Shown piece after piece: positions 43,586-54,273 of a stretch of DNA of 57,002 nt; position 1 is the stretch's first letter; each line of letters begins with the position of its first letter. The stretch spans positions 1 through 57,002 of the forward strand of contig JABSQT010000005.1 of the NCBI GenBank assembly GCA_013215715.1, given 5' to 3'. The DNA comes from Mycoplasmatales bacterium. GTDB lineage: Bacteria; Bacillota_I; Bacilli_A; Mycoplasmatales; Metamycoplasmataceae. Under the pieces are notes generated by a model. That model was not told the DNA's origin, made no database searches, and saw only the letters and a program-made list of their open reading frames with translations. Made by a program: the position numbers and the translations under genes.

Positions 43586-44908
43586 CTAATGCTCATCATG
43601 AACATCTGGATCATGCGATGTATAATGTCCATATTTTTTGAATCTTTTTTTATCAGCGAAGTAATTTACTGTTAATGATAATGGAATAAATCCAAGGTAA
43701 ATAAATATTGGTCATTGGTGTAACCATACAACAACATTGTTTGTATCTACGAACAACTCTCTAAATGAAGCTATCGTGTATGTAAATGGCACCAGAGGAG
43801 CCATTTTTCCTCAAGCAGGCGCTTGCATTGTAACTGGGAAAACACCACTAGAAACAGACAATTGAATGATAAGTATAATCAACACCATAAATGAACCAAC
43901 TTCTCCAACCCTAAATATAGAAGAAATCCCTTGACAAATAAGCGCAAAAATTATTGACACAAATAATGTATACCCTATTAAATAACCAGGGCTTTCAACT
44001 TTAAGTCCAATCGCAAGACATAATGTTGACATCAATAGCGACTGCATCATTGCAGTTGAAACTCATAGTATTGTTTTTGCAAAGTAGTTTTTAAATGTAC
44101 CTGCCTTTTGAGCAATTGGTCCAACACGTCTATTTTTATACATGAATATCATCATTAAACATCCAGCTCAAAGAGCTATAGAGAAAAAGTAAGGATATAA
44201 AGCATTACCATAATCATTAATTTCTCTTCCTCCGATAGTTTCAAATTGTATAAATCCATCTTTGAATGTTTTTATTTTTTCCTCAATATTTAATCCTACT
44301 AATATAGCATCAAATGGAATTCCTTTTTGTTGTGATTTTTCTTTTATTATTTGTTTTAAAGTTCCACTAATAAATTGACTTTTTAAAGTAACTATATCAG
44401 CACGCATGCCTTGCAATCTAGCTGAAACATAATTACGTTTATAAGAAGTATAGAAATTAATTGTTGGAAGTTTTACATTTTCAAATGCATTAGATTTATT
44501 CGTTATTACATTTTCAATTATTTGAAGAGCAGCAATTCTCATTTCTGAGTCAAAACCTTTTGGAATTATAAATACACCATCAATAACCCCTTCTTTAACA
44601 GCATTCTCTGCAGCTTCTCTTGTTTCATAAACATCAGTAGCATCTTTAATGGTCATATTGTATTCATCAACATGAAGATTAATTTTATGTTTTCCAACCA
44701 TTGATTTTTTAACTTTATTGCTTAAGTCTTGATTATCTAATGAGACCACTTTAATATTTGCATTATCAGAATTATGAATCGGATTTTGAAAAGCAGAAAT
44801 AAATATACTTGCATAAAGCGCAGGAAGTAACAATAGCAAAAACATACCAAATGTTTTTCATCTATTACTTGTTAATTCTCTTAAATCTTCTCTAATTAGT
44901 TTTCACAT
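43586..44908 (-). CDS. YhgE/Pip-type ABC-2 membrane protein (second of a pair)
   Basis: A 440-aa membrane protein with one helix near the N-terminus (about 20-40), an extracellular domain of about 200 residues, and five to six C-terminal helices. This is the layout of YhgE/Pip proteins, which include a phage-adsorption protein and components of export systems. The C-terminus is His/Asp-rich (HYTSHDPDVHDEH). Its ATG overlaps the upstream paralogue's stop as TAATG, with GGAGG placed within that gene's last codons. Confidence 0.85.
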
Positions 44909-46620
44909 TATTCTACCTCCTTAGTTTTCTTTAATTTAGGAGTTTTTTTCTTTTTTTCTTTTTTAGATTCTTTTTTGTGTTTATTGAATCATTCTTTAAC
45001 ACGATCCGATAAAGCAGATTCTATTTCAGATATTTCTTTTTGTTTTACTTCATCTTCTTTGGTAAATGCTTTCGGATTTGAATTTTCTAACTTGTTCTTT
45101 CTACGAGCATATATTAATGGACCAGCAATTGCAAATGGAATTGCTAAAATAATCAACATCAAGAAATTCATCCCCCAATCAATAGGAACCGTATTTGTCA
45201 ATGTTTGTCTAAACATATCTATTGAATATGTAAATGGCATTATTGGGTGAAGTATTTTAAAGAATCCTTTTTGTGTGTACATTGGAAATAACCCACCAGA
45301 TGAAGTTACCTGGAACACAAAGAAGAAAGTAACCAATATAATCCCTGTAATCTTTGTGGGAATCATAGATCTAATTGCAAATACCATTGTAGAGAATGAT
45401 ATAGCTACTAAATAACCAGTTAATAAGAATAATGGGATACCCATCCCTAATGATGAGAACCCAACTCCAATTAATGCCCCTAACAAGATTGTTACTTGCA
45501 TTGTATTAGCTATTCAAATTAACATTAATTTTGCAAAGAAGTTTTTGATTTTTGAAGTGCCTCTCTCGTGAACTTTTGGCGTTACCATCAATGTTGTAGA
45601 TAAAGCACCTATTCAAAGACCAACACAAATAAATAAAGGTGCAAGACCAAATCCATATTGTTCGATTTCTCCCTTACCCTCAAAATCATTAATAATAATT
45701 CTAGGATCGAATGGTTCAAAGTGTTGCGAGATAACTCCAGTAACAATTGCAACAGCCTTTTGAACATCATTTGTTACAGAAGCTTTGCTAACATTTTTTA
45801 ATAAAGCGTATTTATCAATAGTAGCATTCGCTATAGCTTTAACCATTTCTTTGTCAGCGGGTTCTTTTGAAGAAAGTGCTGACTTCATAATTTTCATAAT
45901 GGTTTCCCCACCTAAAATTTTATTATTTGCCCCAAACCCAAGAACAAAATTCTTTTTGTGATTGAAATACAATTTAAATGGTGTTGTATAGTATTTTGAA
46001 GCATTATTTAATGAATCAATAACTAAAGCTGCTGTAGTAAGTTTTGCAATGGGGGAATTACCAGATGGATTATTCAATATCAATAATTCAATCAAAGTTT
46101 TAACTATATTAGTTCCTGGAATTTTATTTGTATCATTTAAAGCATATGCAAACATTCCACCGATATATTCAGTTAGATTTATTGGATTTTGCTTATTGAT
46201 TATTGTTCCATTAATATCTTTTTCATAAATAGGCTGCAAAACAATGGAAACATTATGCTTATTCAACTCTTCTTTGTATGCTTTATTTTGTGCATATAAA
46301 TCTTTTGCAGAAACTATTCTTTTTTGGAATGTAGCTGATTTTGATGTCTTATTTAAATGATCAATTTTTTTCATTAATGATTTATAAACAGCATCGTCTT
46401 TTGCCATTTTATCAGAAGCTATGATAGCCATATCACTTGCTTTTGTATTAGCAATTGGATTCCACATTGCAAAAATATAAATAAATCCATATAAGAATGG
46501 AACAACTAAGACACCTAAAAATTTAAGCATTTTAAGTCTATGCCCTCCAAAGTTTGTTTTAAATTCTAATCTGAAAATACGAAAAAATTCTTTAATATTT
46601 TCTTTTATTTTTTTTCACAT
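44908..46620 (-). CDS. YhgE/Pip-type ABC-2 membrane protein (first of a pair)
   Basis: A 570-aa paralogue of the next gene: one N-terminal helix (about 33-50), an extracellular domain of about 290 residues, five to six helices, and a long cytosolic tail rich in Lys/Glu (KKEKKKKTPKLKK). SSGGLFPMYTQKGFFKILHPIMPFTYSI in the helical part parallels SSGVFPVTMQ..PLVPFTYTI in the partner, so both halves are homologous. Probably a heterodimeric exporter or receptor with no ATPase of its own nearby in the same operon. GGGAG precedes ATG 46620. Confidence 0.85.
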
Positions 46621-46796
46621 TAGTTTCTCCCTTCACTTTGTATAAATACATTTTAACATTATTCTTAACAAAAAAATAAATATTAGATAACAAATGTTAA
46701 CTAATATTATATTGAAACTAAAAAAATGCTTAAATAGCATATTTTTTGTATCATTTTTTTATATTTATTTTATATAAAAGATAATAGAAAGTTGAA

Positions 46797-46912
46797 AATG
46801 GCGAAAAAAAAGCGACTTTCTATTTTCACCTTACGGCTATCGTCGACGTTAACGGGCTTAACTACTGAGTTCGGAATGGATTCAGGTGCGCCCCGTTGCT
46901 ATAATCACCAAA
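46797..46912 (-). rRNA. rrf: 5S ribosomal RNA
   Basis: About 116 bases. The minus strand has the helix I pair UGGUGA/UCGCCA, the loop A segment UUAUAGC, and the conserved CGCACCUGAAUCCAUUCCG-AACUCAG-GUUAAGC core. Exact ends are uncertain by a few bases. No 16S or 23S gene is near, so the gene is separate from the rRNA operon. A 10-base stretch near its 3' end (AATAGAAAGT) is complementary to DNA just downstream (46781-46794) and may help terminate transcription. Confidence 0.93.
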
Positions 46913-46929
46913 AACATTATACATAAATA

Positions 46930-48078
46930 TTAAGGTTTTTTCAACTTTTTTTCTTTTGTTTTTTTATGAGGTAGATTTTCTTTGTTTCTCGTTTTTCTAA
47001 TGAATTCTTTAATTGGTTTTACTTTAGTCTTTCCATGGTAGACAAGTACAAGAGTTAAACCAACCGAAAGAGGAAGTAATAAAAACCATAAATACCAAGC
47101 AAGTAATGATTTGGTAAATTCTAACCCTGGATTACCAGGTATAAATTGCAATACTAATGCAAATATAGAAGGTACAATAAAGTTATTAGTATCAATAATT
47201 GCAGTAAGTTTTTGGCCAATATACTTAATTGCAGTTGTATGCATAATTCTTAATATCATTACATTTAATCCTGCCAAAAATAGCACCAACCACACTATTC
47301 AAGCTTGTTTTTCATAAAATAATCTACCAATTAATTTTGTATAAGTGTTAAAGACATTTCCAGTAATGGCAGAATTAACACCAATAGAAATAGGAACAAT
47401 CAATATTCAAGTTGTTATTGCTACACTTATAGTCCTTATTGCAATTGCTTCTTTTTGTTTTACTTCAGGATTTTTATCCATAGCAATCCTTAATAAAAAT
47501 CCTTCTAAAGCTCAAAAGAATCCTGCAAGAAGACCACAACACATACCACCTATGGTTCAAACGCTTATTGTTCCTCCACCAACAAGAACAGGTAATATAA
47601 CAAATAACGCTCCCGAAAGTATCGAAATTAACATACCTAACTTAGAAACTCAATTATCATTTTCTTTGTAAACTAATTTATTTAAACCAATAGCAAATAT
47701 TGGATAAAATGCTGTTAAAATAACTCCATATGAAGGACCAGCCATAACAATCCCTACAATAAAGAATATATTTCCCATTGTAGTGCCAAAAGTGCCAGAG
47801 AGAACAAATCAAATGTTTTTCTTTTGACTCATTAATTTTAAAGAATGCTTAATGATCTTAGGACCTAAATAAAATATAGCTATTATTAATGAAAACAATT
47901 CCTTTAAAGACATGATCCCAGCAGAATAAGCAATGCCATTATTATTTGAAATTTCAAACATAAATGTTACATAAAACAACAAAGGTAATAATACAGCTTC
48001 CAGTCCTTGTGTTAATACAACTCCACTAGCTGCAAAAATTCCGGCTTTCCTATTTTTTGGGTTTAATCTTTGTTTCAT
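46930..48078 (-). CDS. EamA/DMT-superfamily transporter
   Basis: A 382-aa membrane protein with about ten helices in two halves, as in drug/metabolite transporters of the EamA family. The N-terminal GVVLTQGLEAVLLPLLF and the second-repeat GGMCCGLLAGFFWALEG are typical helix-end patterns. The C-terminus is a long basic tail (NKENLPHKKTKEKKLKK). TATAAT is 7 bases before the ATG with no Shine-Dalgarno. Substrate unknown. Confidence 0.8.
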
Positions 48079-48085
48079 ATTGAAA

Positions 48086-48091
48086 ATTATA
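48086..48091 (-). promoter_or_regulatory. -10 box TATAAT of the EamA-type transporter gene
   Basis: Seven bases from ATG 48078; no Shine-Dalgarno, leaderless-type. Confidence 0.5.
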
Positions 48092-48135
48092 ACAAATAGA
48101 CCTTACTTTATAAGGAAATTAAAGGATGTAGAATT

Positions 48136-48164
48136 TAAAAATAATAGCCATAGCTATTATTTTG
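48136..48164 (-). terminator. Terminator after yneF
   Basis: AATAATAGC/GCTATTATT stem adjoining the stop codon, then TTTTT on the minus strand. Confidence 0.7.
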
Positions 48165-48384
48165 CAGCTTGCATTGAACGCATAACTGATTTAATTTGTG
48201 CTTCAGATGGTTTTCTTCCCATTTGTAAGAACATTGCTCTAATCATTTTTTCATTAATAGGAGGATTTTCTCTAAGTTGTTTTTCAAACATTTTCTTAGT
48301 AACAAAGAAACCAATCCCTCCTCCTATTAATATCCCTACTATACAAAGTCCAATGATCAAACCAATCGCTAAACCTAATGACAT
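48157..48384 (-). CDS. yneF: UPF0154 (YneF) membrane protein
   Basis: A 75-aa protein with one N-terminal membrane helix rich in Gly (IGGGIGFFVTKKMFEKQL) and the conserved tail NPPINEKMIRAMFLQMGRKPSEAQI, diagnostic for YneF/UPF0154. Function unknown across Firmicutes and mollicutes. AAGGAG lies 5 bases before ATG 48384, which is preferred to the GTG two codons upstream that overlaps it. Confidence 0.92.
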   Translation of the reverse strand: MSLGLAIGLIIGLCIVGILIGGGIGFFVTKKMFEKQLRENPPINEKMIRAMFLQMGRKPSEAQIKSVMRSMQAAK

Positions 48385-48433
48385 ATTCACTCCTTATTTA
48401 TCTTATTTATTAATGATAATAATAATATTATAC

Positions 48434-48454
48434 AAAAAAAAGCGCTAACGCTTT
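48434..48454 (-). terminator. Terminator after the MSC_0882-like gene
   Basis: AAAGCG/CGCTTT stem overlapping the stop codon, then T8 on the minus strand. Confidence 0.72.
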
Positions 48455-49266
48455 CTTCTTATTAATTTTAGTATTGCCAATACAACCATAGGAATAACCA
48501 ATATAACAATTAACGAAATTATAAATAATCTTCTATAAGCTTTATTTCTAATTACTTTAATTTCCTCAACTTGAGATTCGGGTGCTAACTCTGTTCCAAA
48601 ATACATATTCATATCATTAATACGTTTCTTTCTTTGTATTGTAAACACAATATGCACAATCGCAATTACTAATAATGCTACAGACATCAATGTTGCTATT
48701 AATGAAGGTTTTCCCATTCAATCGTGGATTCAAATGTCAAACTTAAATATTCATCAACTTGTATCTTTCAATCATCAAAGAATTATTGTTGAAAGACCAC
48801 CATAGAATAACATTGAAAATGTTATTCAATTATGAGCAACTTGTTTCTTATGCATACCAATATACATTTTTGAAATAAATGGTGGTGTAGAAGTCAATCC
48901 AACTTGAATATCTTGGCGATATCTTGTAACAGATTTTTTTAAACTTACAAATTCTAATGTTGATATTGAAAATCTAAATAATGCTAAAAGTCCTGCAATA
49001 GAAGGCGCGGCATATGTTAATGGTCCAAAATCTCACTTTATCGCACCCAGAGTTATAATAATAGACATCGCTATTAGTAATGCACCTGAAAGTATCATTG
49101 TAATTATTTGTCTGAATTTTTCTCATCTAATAACTCCATATATACCATTTGGTATCGCTCCAGTTGGATCTGATACTATTTTTGTAGTTTTTAAATTAGT
49201 TTTTGTAAATGTACTAGTATTTACAAACGTTATTGTATCGTTATTATTTATTGGTCTTAAATCCAT
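48445..49266 (-). CDS. Mollicute membrane protein, MSC_0882-like
   Basis: A 273-aa membrane protein with a hydrophilic N-terminus (about 55 residues) and four to five helices, two pairs around residues 57-95 and 145-205 and one near the C-terminus. It resembles the mycoplasma-specific family known from MSC_0882, from memory and unverified; function unknown. Eight TGA Trp codons hide most of it in the standard code. Its ATG overlaps the stop of the winged-helix gene as TAATG, with GGAGG inside that gene's last codons. Confidence 0.75.
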
Positions 49267-49919
49267 TACATACCTCCTTTCATAATATTTTCTAGTTTTT
49301 CAGTAGGTTTAAAAACAAATCTTTTTCCTTGCTTATCTTTAATAAATAATTCAAGTTCAGTTAATCTCTCTAAAGAACTTCTTGCCGTTTCATATGAACA
49401 TGATACATATTTTATATAATCATCAATCGAATATGATTTTGTTCTCTCATTATAATTTTTAATAAATAATTCATCTTTTTTAGAGAGTTCTGGAATCATC
49501 CTTCTTAAATCTATATCTTTCTCTTTAACAAAGAAACCATCTATTTCATTTATCAACCAATTTGTTACTAATGTAAGATCGTTCCCTTCTTCTTCGAACT
49601 CATTTAAAATATATTTTTTTGTATTTGCAGGAATTTTTATAGGTATTTCTTTTTGCAACACTAATAATTTAGCTATTTCAGTTATATAATCATAATCAAT
49701 AACATCAATGTCTAATTTATTTGATATTTCAACATTTTTTGCATAACGCTTCTTTATTAATTCGGGTGTTTCTACCATTTTTGCAAATACATTTCCAAAA
49801 GAAATAATATTTGTGAATTGTGTTCTATAAGTTTTAACATACATGGAAATGCTAGAGTCCATTTGCTCTAGTTTTTTTATTGGAACATAAATATCATTAG
49901 TAAACTTCCCTTTTTCCAT
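49266..49919 (-). CDS. Protein with a C-terminal winged-helix-like domain, unknown function
   Basis: A 217-aa soluble protein. The last 60 residues look like a winged helix (SIDDYIKYVSCSYETARSSLERLTELELF, then a beta wing), so it may bind DNA. The first part is helical and not recognised; a Fic-like linker is conceivable but the HPFx(D/E)GN motif is absent. ATG 49919 is chosen because TATAAT lies exactly 6 bases upstream; an in-frame GTG at 49934 would lie before the transcription start. It forms an operon with the membrane protein downstream. The promoter adjoins an 11-bp direct-repeat array. Confidence 0.7.
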   Translation of the reverse strand: MEKGKFTNDIYVPIKKLEQMDSSISMYVKTYRTQFTNIISFGNVFAKMVETPELIKKRYAKNVEISNKLDIDVIDYDYITEIAKLLVLQKEIPIKIPANTKKYILNEFEEEGNDLTLVTNWLINEIDGFFVKEKDIDLRRMIPELSKKDELFIKNYNERTKSYSIDDYIKYVSCSYETARSSLERLTELELFIKDKQGKRFVFKPTEKLENIMKGGM

Positions 49920-49925
49920 ATGAAT

Positions 49926-49931
49926 ATTATA
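49926..49931 (-). promoter_or_regulatory. -10 box TATAAT of the winged-helix gene
   Basis: Six bases from ATG 49919; leaderless-type. Confidence 0.55.
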
Positions 49932-49950
49932 CACAAAAAACTATTTTTTT

Positions 49951-50001
49951 ACTAATTTATTACTAATTTATTACTAACTACTAATTTACTACTAATTTAT
50001 T
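49951..50001. repeat. Array of 11-bp direct repeats upstream of the winged-helix gene
   Basis: Four copies of ACTAATTTATT (one with a C change) plus one 7-base partial copy, at 49951, 49962, 49973 (partial), 49980 and 49991. The period is about one turn of the DNA helix. It begins in the -35 region of the promoter at 49926 and its last copies overlap the stop codon of the MFS gene. Confidence 0.8.
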
Positions 50002-51334
50002 TTTTCTTCTCTTGAAAATGAAATTCATATTTTTGGATTATTCTATAGTAGGTATTCATTTTAATTCTATTGATAATATGAAATATTATAGAAGTAACTC
50101 CTGCAAATGTTGCAATACTAAATATAATTGATAATGCAATTTTTGTATTTACAATATTCACAATTAATTCACGACTAATTAACTCTCCAGAACCTAATGC
50201 AAAAGATCTAACTGAAAGAAATATACCCAAAACTAATGCAGGATGTTTGTGATCAAGATGTAAGGTTGACCCAAATAGCGTTACTTGAAATACAACAGCA
50301 CTCACTGAAACAACAATAGTTATTATTCCTCATAGAATTGCAGAACGAGTATTTGTAAATACTAATACCATCCCTACTAATACCCCAATAATAACAGTTA
50401 TAAACGATACCCCTTTTATTTTTAAAATTGAAAATACCTTAACTAAATAAGTACCGGTTATAATTGCAGCCAAAATAGAAAGAATCATTATCATCGCTAA
50501 TAATTCTTCCCTCATTTTAGAAGTTCTTACACCCATATTATTCATAACCGCTGAATTTGTTGTCAACATAGTCATAAAAGCTATCAAAGATGCAGTAATT
50601 GATAATTTCCAAACCATTGAATAGCCTTTTGAAGTATGCACAACTTCTTCAGGAGCTCCAAGATCTAACCCTATAGTTTCCTTTCTTTCTTTAACTAATG
50701 TATAAACAACAACATATATCACCTCTACAATTAATGCCGTTAAAATAATTCATCTAATTCCCTGAAGTGAAATTCCATGTGGAGATACCTCTTGATTAAA
50801 ATTAGTTGATTGTTTTATTATATTTGCTAATGAAGATGTTAATAATGGAACGGTAAACATAATAACTGATGATCAAAATACCTTTTTGATATCTCAGTTT
50901 TCTGATCAATATTGAGAATTTAATCCAAATGTAGCACCAACCATACCTGCACCCATCATTGTTAAAATAATTGATCATAAAGCGAAATTTGATGCTATTA
51001 AAGTAATCCCAGTTAAGATAAAACCTATTGCTGATATTTGGATTACTATTTTTCTTGATTTGAATTTTGATGAAAGCATACCAAAAGGAATACGCACAGC
51101 AACTTGTGTAAATTGATAAAGCGATATTATCAAAGGTCAAACTCATGGTTTAGATATCTCTCCTTTAATGAATCCAAAATTCTGTTTAAAAATTTGCATT
51201 GCAATTCAAAAGAAAAATAATGATACATATATAAAAATGTTGTATCTTTTTAGGTTGGTTGTTTTAAAAAGTAACCCAATTACAATTGTTAATATCATTA
51301 AAAAGGTTACAATAGAAATAATTAGTGTTGTCAT
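49997..51334 (-). CDS. MFS-type transporter
   Basis: A 445-aa membrane protein with 12 predicted helices. The loop after helix 2 reads FGMLSSKFKSRK, the MFS motif (G-x-x-x-D-R-x-G-R-R/K class, lacking the Asp). Helix-rich pattern and length fit the major facilitator superfamily. The stop codon lies within the 11-bp repeat array. TATAAT is 9 bases before the ATG. Substrate unknown. An antisense-frame ORF within it is a shadow. Confidence 0.8.
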
Positions 51335-51387
51335 ATAAAAATAATTATATAAAAAAATAGGTTAACAACCACCTATTAATTGAGATA

Positions 51388-53181
51388 TTATTTATCATTA
51401 TCCGTTCTAAGAACTTGTAAGAATGCTTCTTGAGGAACTTCTACCGAACCAAATTGTTTAGCTCTTTTCTTACCAGCTTTTTGTTTTTTAAGAAGTTTAT
51501 CTCTACGCGTTCTATCTCCACCATATAACTTTGCCGTAACATCTTTTCTATAAGCTTTAATTGTTTCTCTAGCAATAACTTTTGCACCAATGGCAGCTTG
51601 AACAGGAATCTCAAAGTTATGCTTTGGAATAACATCTTTAAGTCTCTTAGTTAAATCTCTACCTCTATAGTATGCAAAGTCTCTATGACAAATAAATGAG
51701 AAGGCATCAACTCTATCAGCATTAAGCAAAATATCAACTTTTATTAAATCAGATTTTGAATATCCAACAAAGTCATAATCAAATGTTGCATAACCTTTTG
51801 ATATTGATTTTAATTTGTCAAAGAAGTCAAAAATTATTTCAACTAAAGGTAATTTATAAACAACTCTTCTACGTGTGTCATCAATATATTCCAAATCTAA
51901 ATATTCACCACGTTTGTTTTGGCATAGTTCCATAATTCCACCCAAATGAGCTTCCGGAGTTACGATGGTTGCTTTAATAAATGGTTCTTCAATCAAATCA
52001 ATAAATGAAGGATCAGGTAATTTAGTTGGGTTTGAAATAACTTCCATTGTTTTATCTGTTTTGTAAACATGAAATTCAACTGACGGAGCAGTTGCGATTA
52101 GAGGAACATTAAATTCTCTTTCTAATCTTTCTTGAAGAACTTCCATGTGTAACATTCCAAGGAATCCCACACGGAATCCGTGACCAAGAGCTAAGGATGT
52201 TTCAGGTTCAAATGTAATTGATGAATCAGATAAAGAAATCTTTTCTAAAGATTCTTTTAACTGTTCATAGTCTTTTCCGTCAATTGGGTAGAAACCAGTA
52301 AATACAACAGGGTTAAGTTTTTTATATCCTTGTAAAGGTAATTTTGTTGGGTTTTCAGTTAAAGTAATAGTATCTCCAACTGCAACATCTTTCGCATCTC
52401 TGATTGATGCAGCAATTCAACCAACCTCTCCAGCTTCTAATGAAACCTTCTTGACTTCGGCAGGGTTTTTAATACCTAATTCAGTAACATCAAACACTTT
52501 TCCTGATGTCATAAATTTAAATTGATCACCTTTATTAATTTTTCCTTCAAAAATTCTAACAAGAAGAACCACACCACGATATGGATCGAAATATGAATCG
52601 AATACCAATGCTTTAAGTGGTTTTGAATCATCAGCATCTCTAGGTGCTGGAATCACTTCAATTATCTTTTCCAGTACTTTATCAACGTTATGACCTGTTT
52701 TCGCTGAGATTTCAATTGCATCATCAGCAGGTATACCTATAACATCTTCGATTTGTTTTTTAACACCTTCCGGATCAGCGGATGGAAGATCAACTTTATT
52801 AATAACTGGAATAATTTCAAGGTCATTATCCATTGCTAGGTATACATTAGCTAAAGTTTGAGCTTCAATACCTTGTGTAGCATCAACTAACAAAATAGCA
52901 CCTTCACAAGCTGCCAGAGAACGAGAAACTTCATAAGTGAAGTCTACATGCCCTGGAGTATCAATCAAGTGAAAAATGTGGTCTTTATATTCTATTTGAG
53001 CAGCATTTAATTTAATGGTGATACCTCTTTCTTGTTCAAGATCCATTGTATCCATATGTTGAGTATTTAAATCTCTTTTTTGGATTGTATGTGTTTGCTC
53101 TAAAATTCTATCTGCTAATGTTGATTTTCCGTGGTCTATATGTGCAATAATTGCAAAATTTCTTATATTTTTCTTATTCAT
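51388..53181 (-). CDS. lepA: Elongation factor 4 (LepA)
   Basis: A 597-aa ribosome-binding GTPase. The G domain has AHIDHGKST (13-21), DTPGH and NKVD. The rest follows EF-G domains II, III and V, and the unique C-terminal domain ends in [19 protein letters not shown], the LepA signature. It is thought to act in ribosome assembly or back-translocation. TATAAT is 9 bases before ATG 53181. One TGA Trp is read near 52416. Confidence 0.97.
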
Positions 53182-53227
53182 AGTGTATGTATTATAAATT
53201 AAATAACCATATTTAACTAATAATAAT

Positions 53228-53254
53228 ATAAAAAAAGAACCTTTAGGTTCTCTT
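53228..53254. terminator. Terminator hairpin between fmt and lepA
   Basis: GAACC-TTTA-GGTTC with an A tract on the left; on the minus strand it is followed by T7. Same core as the orphan hairpin at 34096-34109. Confidence 0.65.
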
Positions 53255-53308
53255 AAATTTATTTTTCCAATAATCTTTTTCTTATTTCGTTATATTTAAA
53301 TTACTTGG

Positions 53309-53332
53309 ATAAAAAAGCAATAAACGCTTTTT
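53309..53332 (-). terminator. Terminator after fmt
   Basis: Minus strand AAAAAGC/GCTTTTT stem with a 7-base loop, directly after the fmt stop. Confidence 0.65.
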
Positions 53333-54186
53333 TAAAATTTACTACCTTTTAAAAATTCCTTGTAATTTAAAGCACGTTTACCCGGAACTTGTAATTCAGT
53401 TATATATAGTAAACCATCTTTAACTTTATACTCAATACCTTTATCACTATTTGAATAATTTAAAATTTTGATTTTCTTTCCATTCCTTATAATAAATGCA
53501 CCCGGGAATGGATTAAATGCTTTAATCATTCTTTGAGCTTCAAATATAGTTTTTTCTTTATTGATTTCACACTCTTCTTTTGTGATTTTTGGAGAAAATG
53601 TAACATCTTCTTGTGGTTGTGGATATCTTTTAAAAGTTCCTCTTTTTATATTATTTAATCATTCAGTGATGTGATCTGCAGCAATCATAGAAAGAATGCC
53701 AAACATCAACCCTGTTGTATAACTTTCCTCAATAGGTGTTGAAGCTTTAAATATCATATCTCCAGCATCCATTTCTTTAACCATATACATTAGAGTAACC
53801 CCTGTTTCAGCATCACCGTTTAATATAGAATAATGAATAGGTGCCGCACCTCTATACTTCGGTAATAAGGAACCATGTATATTTAATGCTGCTAACTTAG
53901 GTAAATCAAGTATCTTCTGAGGTATGTATTGACCATATGCACATGTCAACATAATATCAAAATCTAATTCTTTTAATTCATCATATATTTCGATAATCTT
54001 TTCAGGTTGAAATATTTTAATTCCATATCTTTTTGCCAATTGTTTAACTGGTGTTTCAATAACCTTGTGACCTCTTCCTTTTGGTCTATCTGGTTGTGTT
54101 ATAATTCCCACTACTTCAAAATGATTAATTACTTCTTCGAATGATCTAACTGAGAATTCTGGTGTTCCTGCTAATAATATTTTCAT
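53332..54186 (-). CDS. fmt: Methionyl-tRNA formyltransferase
   Basis: A 284-aa enzyme that formylates Met-tRNA for initiation using 10-formyl-THF. The N-terminal domain has GTPEFS, the catalytic Asn-His in NIHGSLLPKYRGAAP and Asp in MDAGDM. The short C-terminal OB domain is present (FNPFPGAF..KI.I). Slightly shorter than the 310-aa norm, as in other small genomes. TATAAT lies exactly 6 bases before the ATG without a Shine-Dalgarno. Confidence 0.95.
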
Positions 54187-54192
54187 AAAAGA

Positions 54193-54198
54193 ATTATA
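54193..54198 (-). promoter_or_regulatory. -10 box TATAAT of fmt
   Basis: Six bases from ATG 54186; leaderless-type. Confidence 0.55.
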
Positions 54199-54246
54199 AC
54201 AAGTGTTTTAAAAAGAATGTATAAAATGTTTTTATTTTAACCTTAT

Positions 54247-54271
54247 AAAAAAAACAATCCAATCGGATTGT
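54247..54271 (-). terminator. Terminator after the coiled-coil surface protein
   Basis: ACAATCC/GGATTGT stem with loop of four, then eight T on the minus strand. Confidence 0.76.
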
Positions 54272-54273
54272 AA

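Noticed and set aside
44908-46620. The two YhgE genes as one gene split by a frameshift
   Set aside because: Each has its own N-terminal helix, external domain and helical bundle, and they join by a regular TAATG with a ribosome site, so they are two full paralogues.
50802-51146. Minus-strand 114-codon ORF inside the MFS gene
   Set aside because: It is a different frame of the MFS gene, which reads through with family-like helices; low-complexity shadow.
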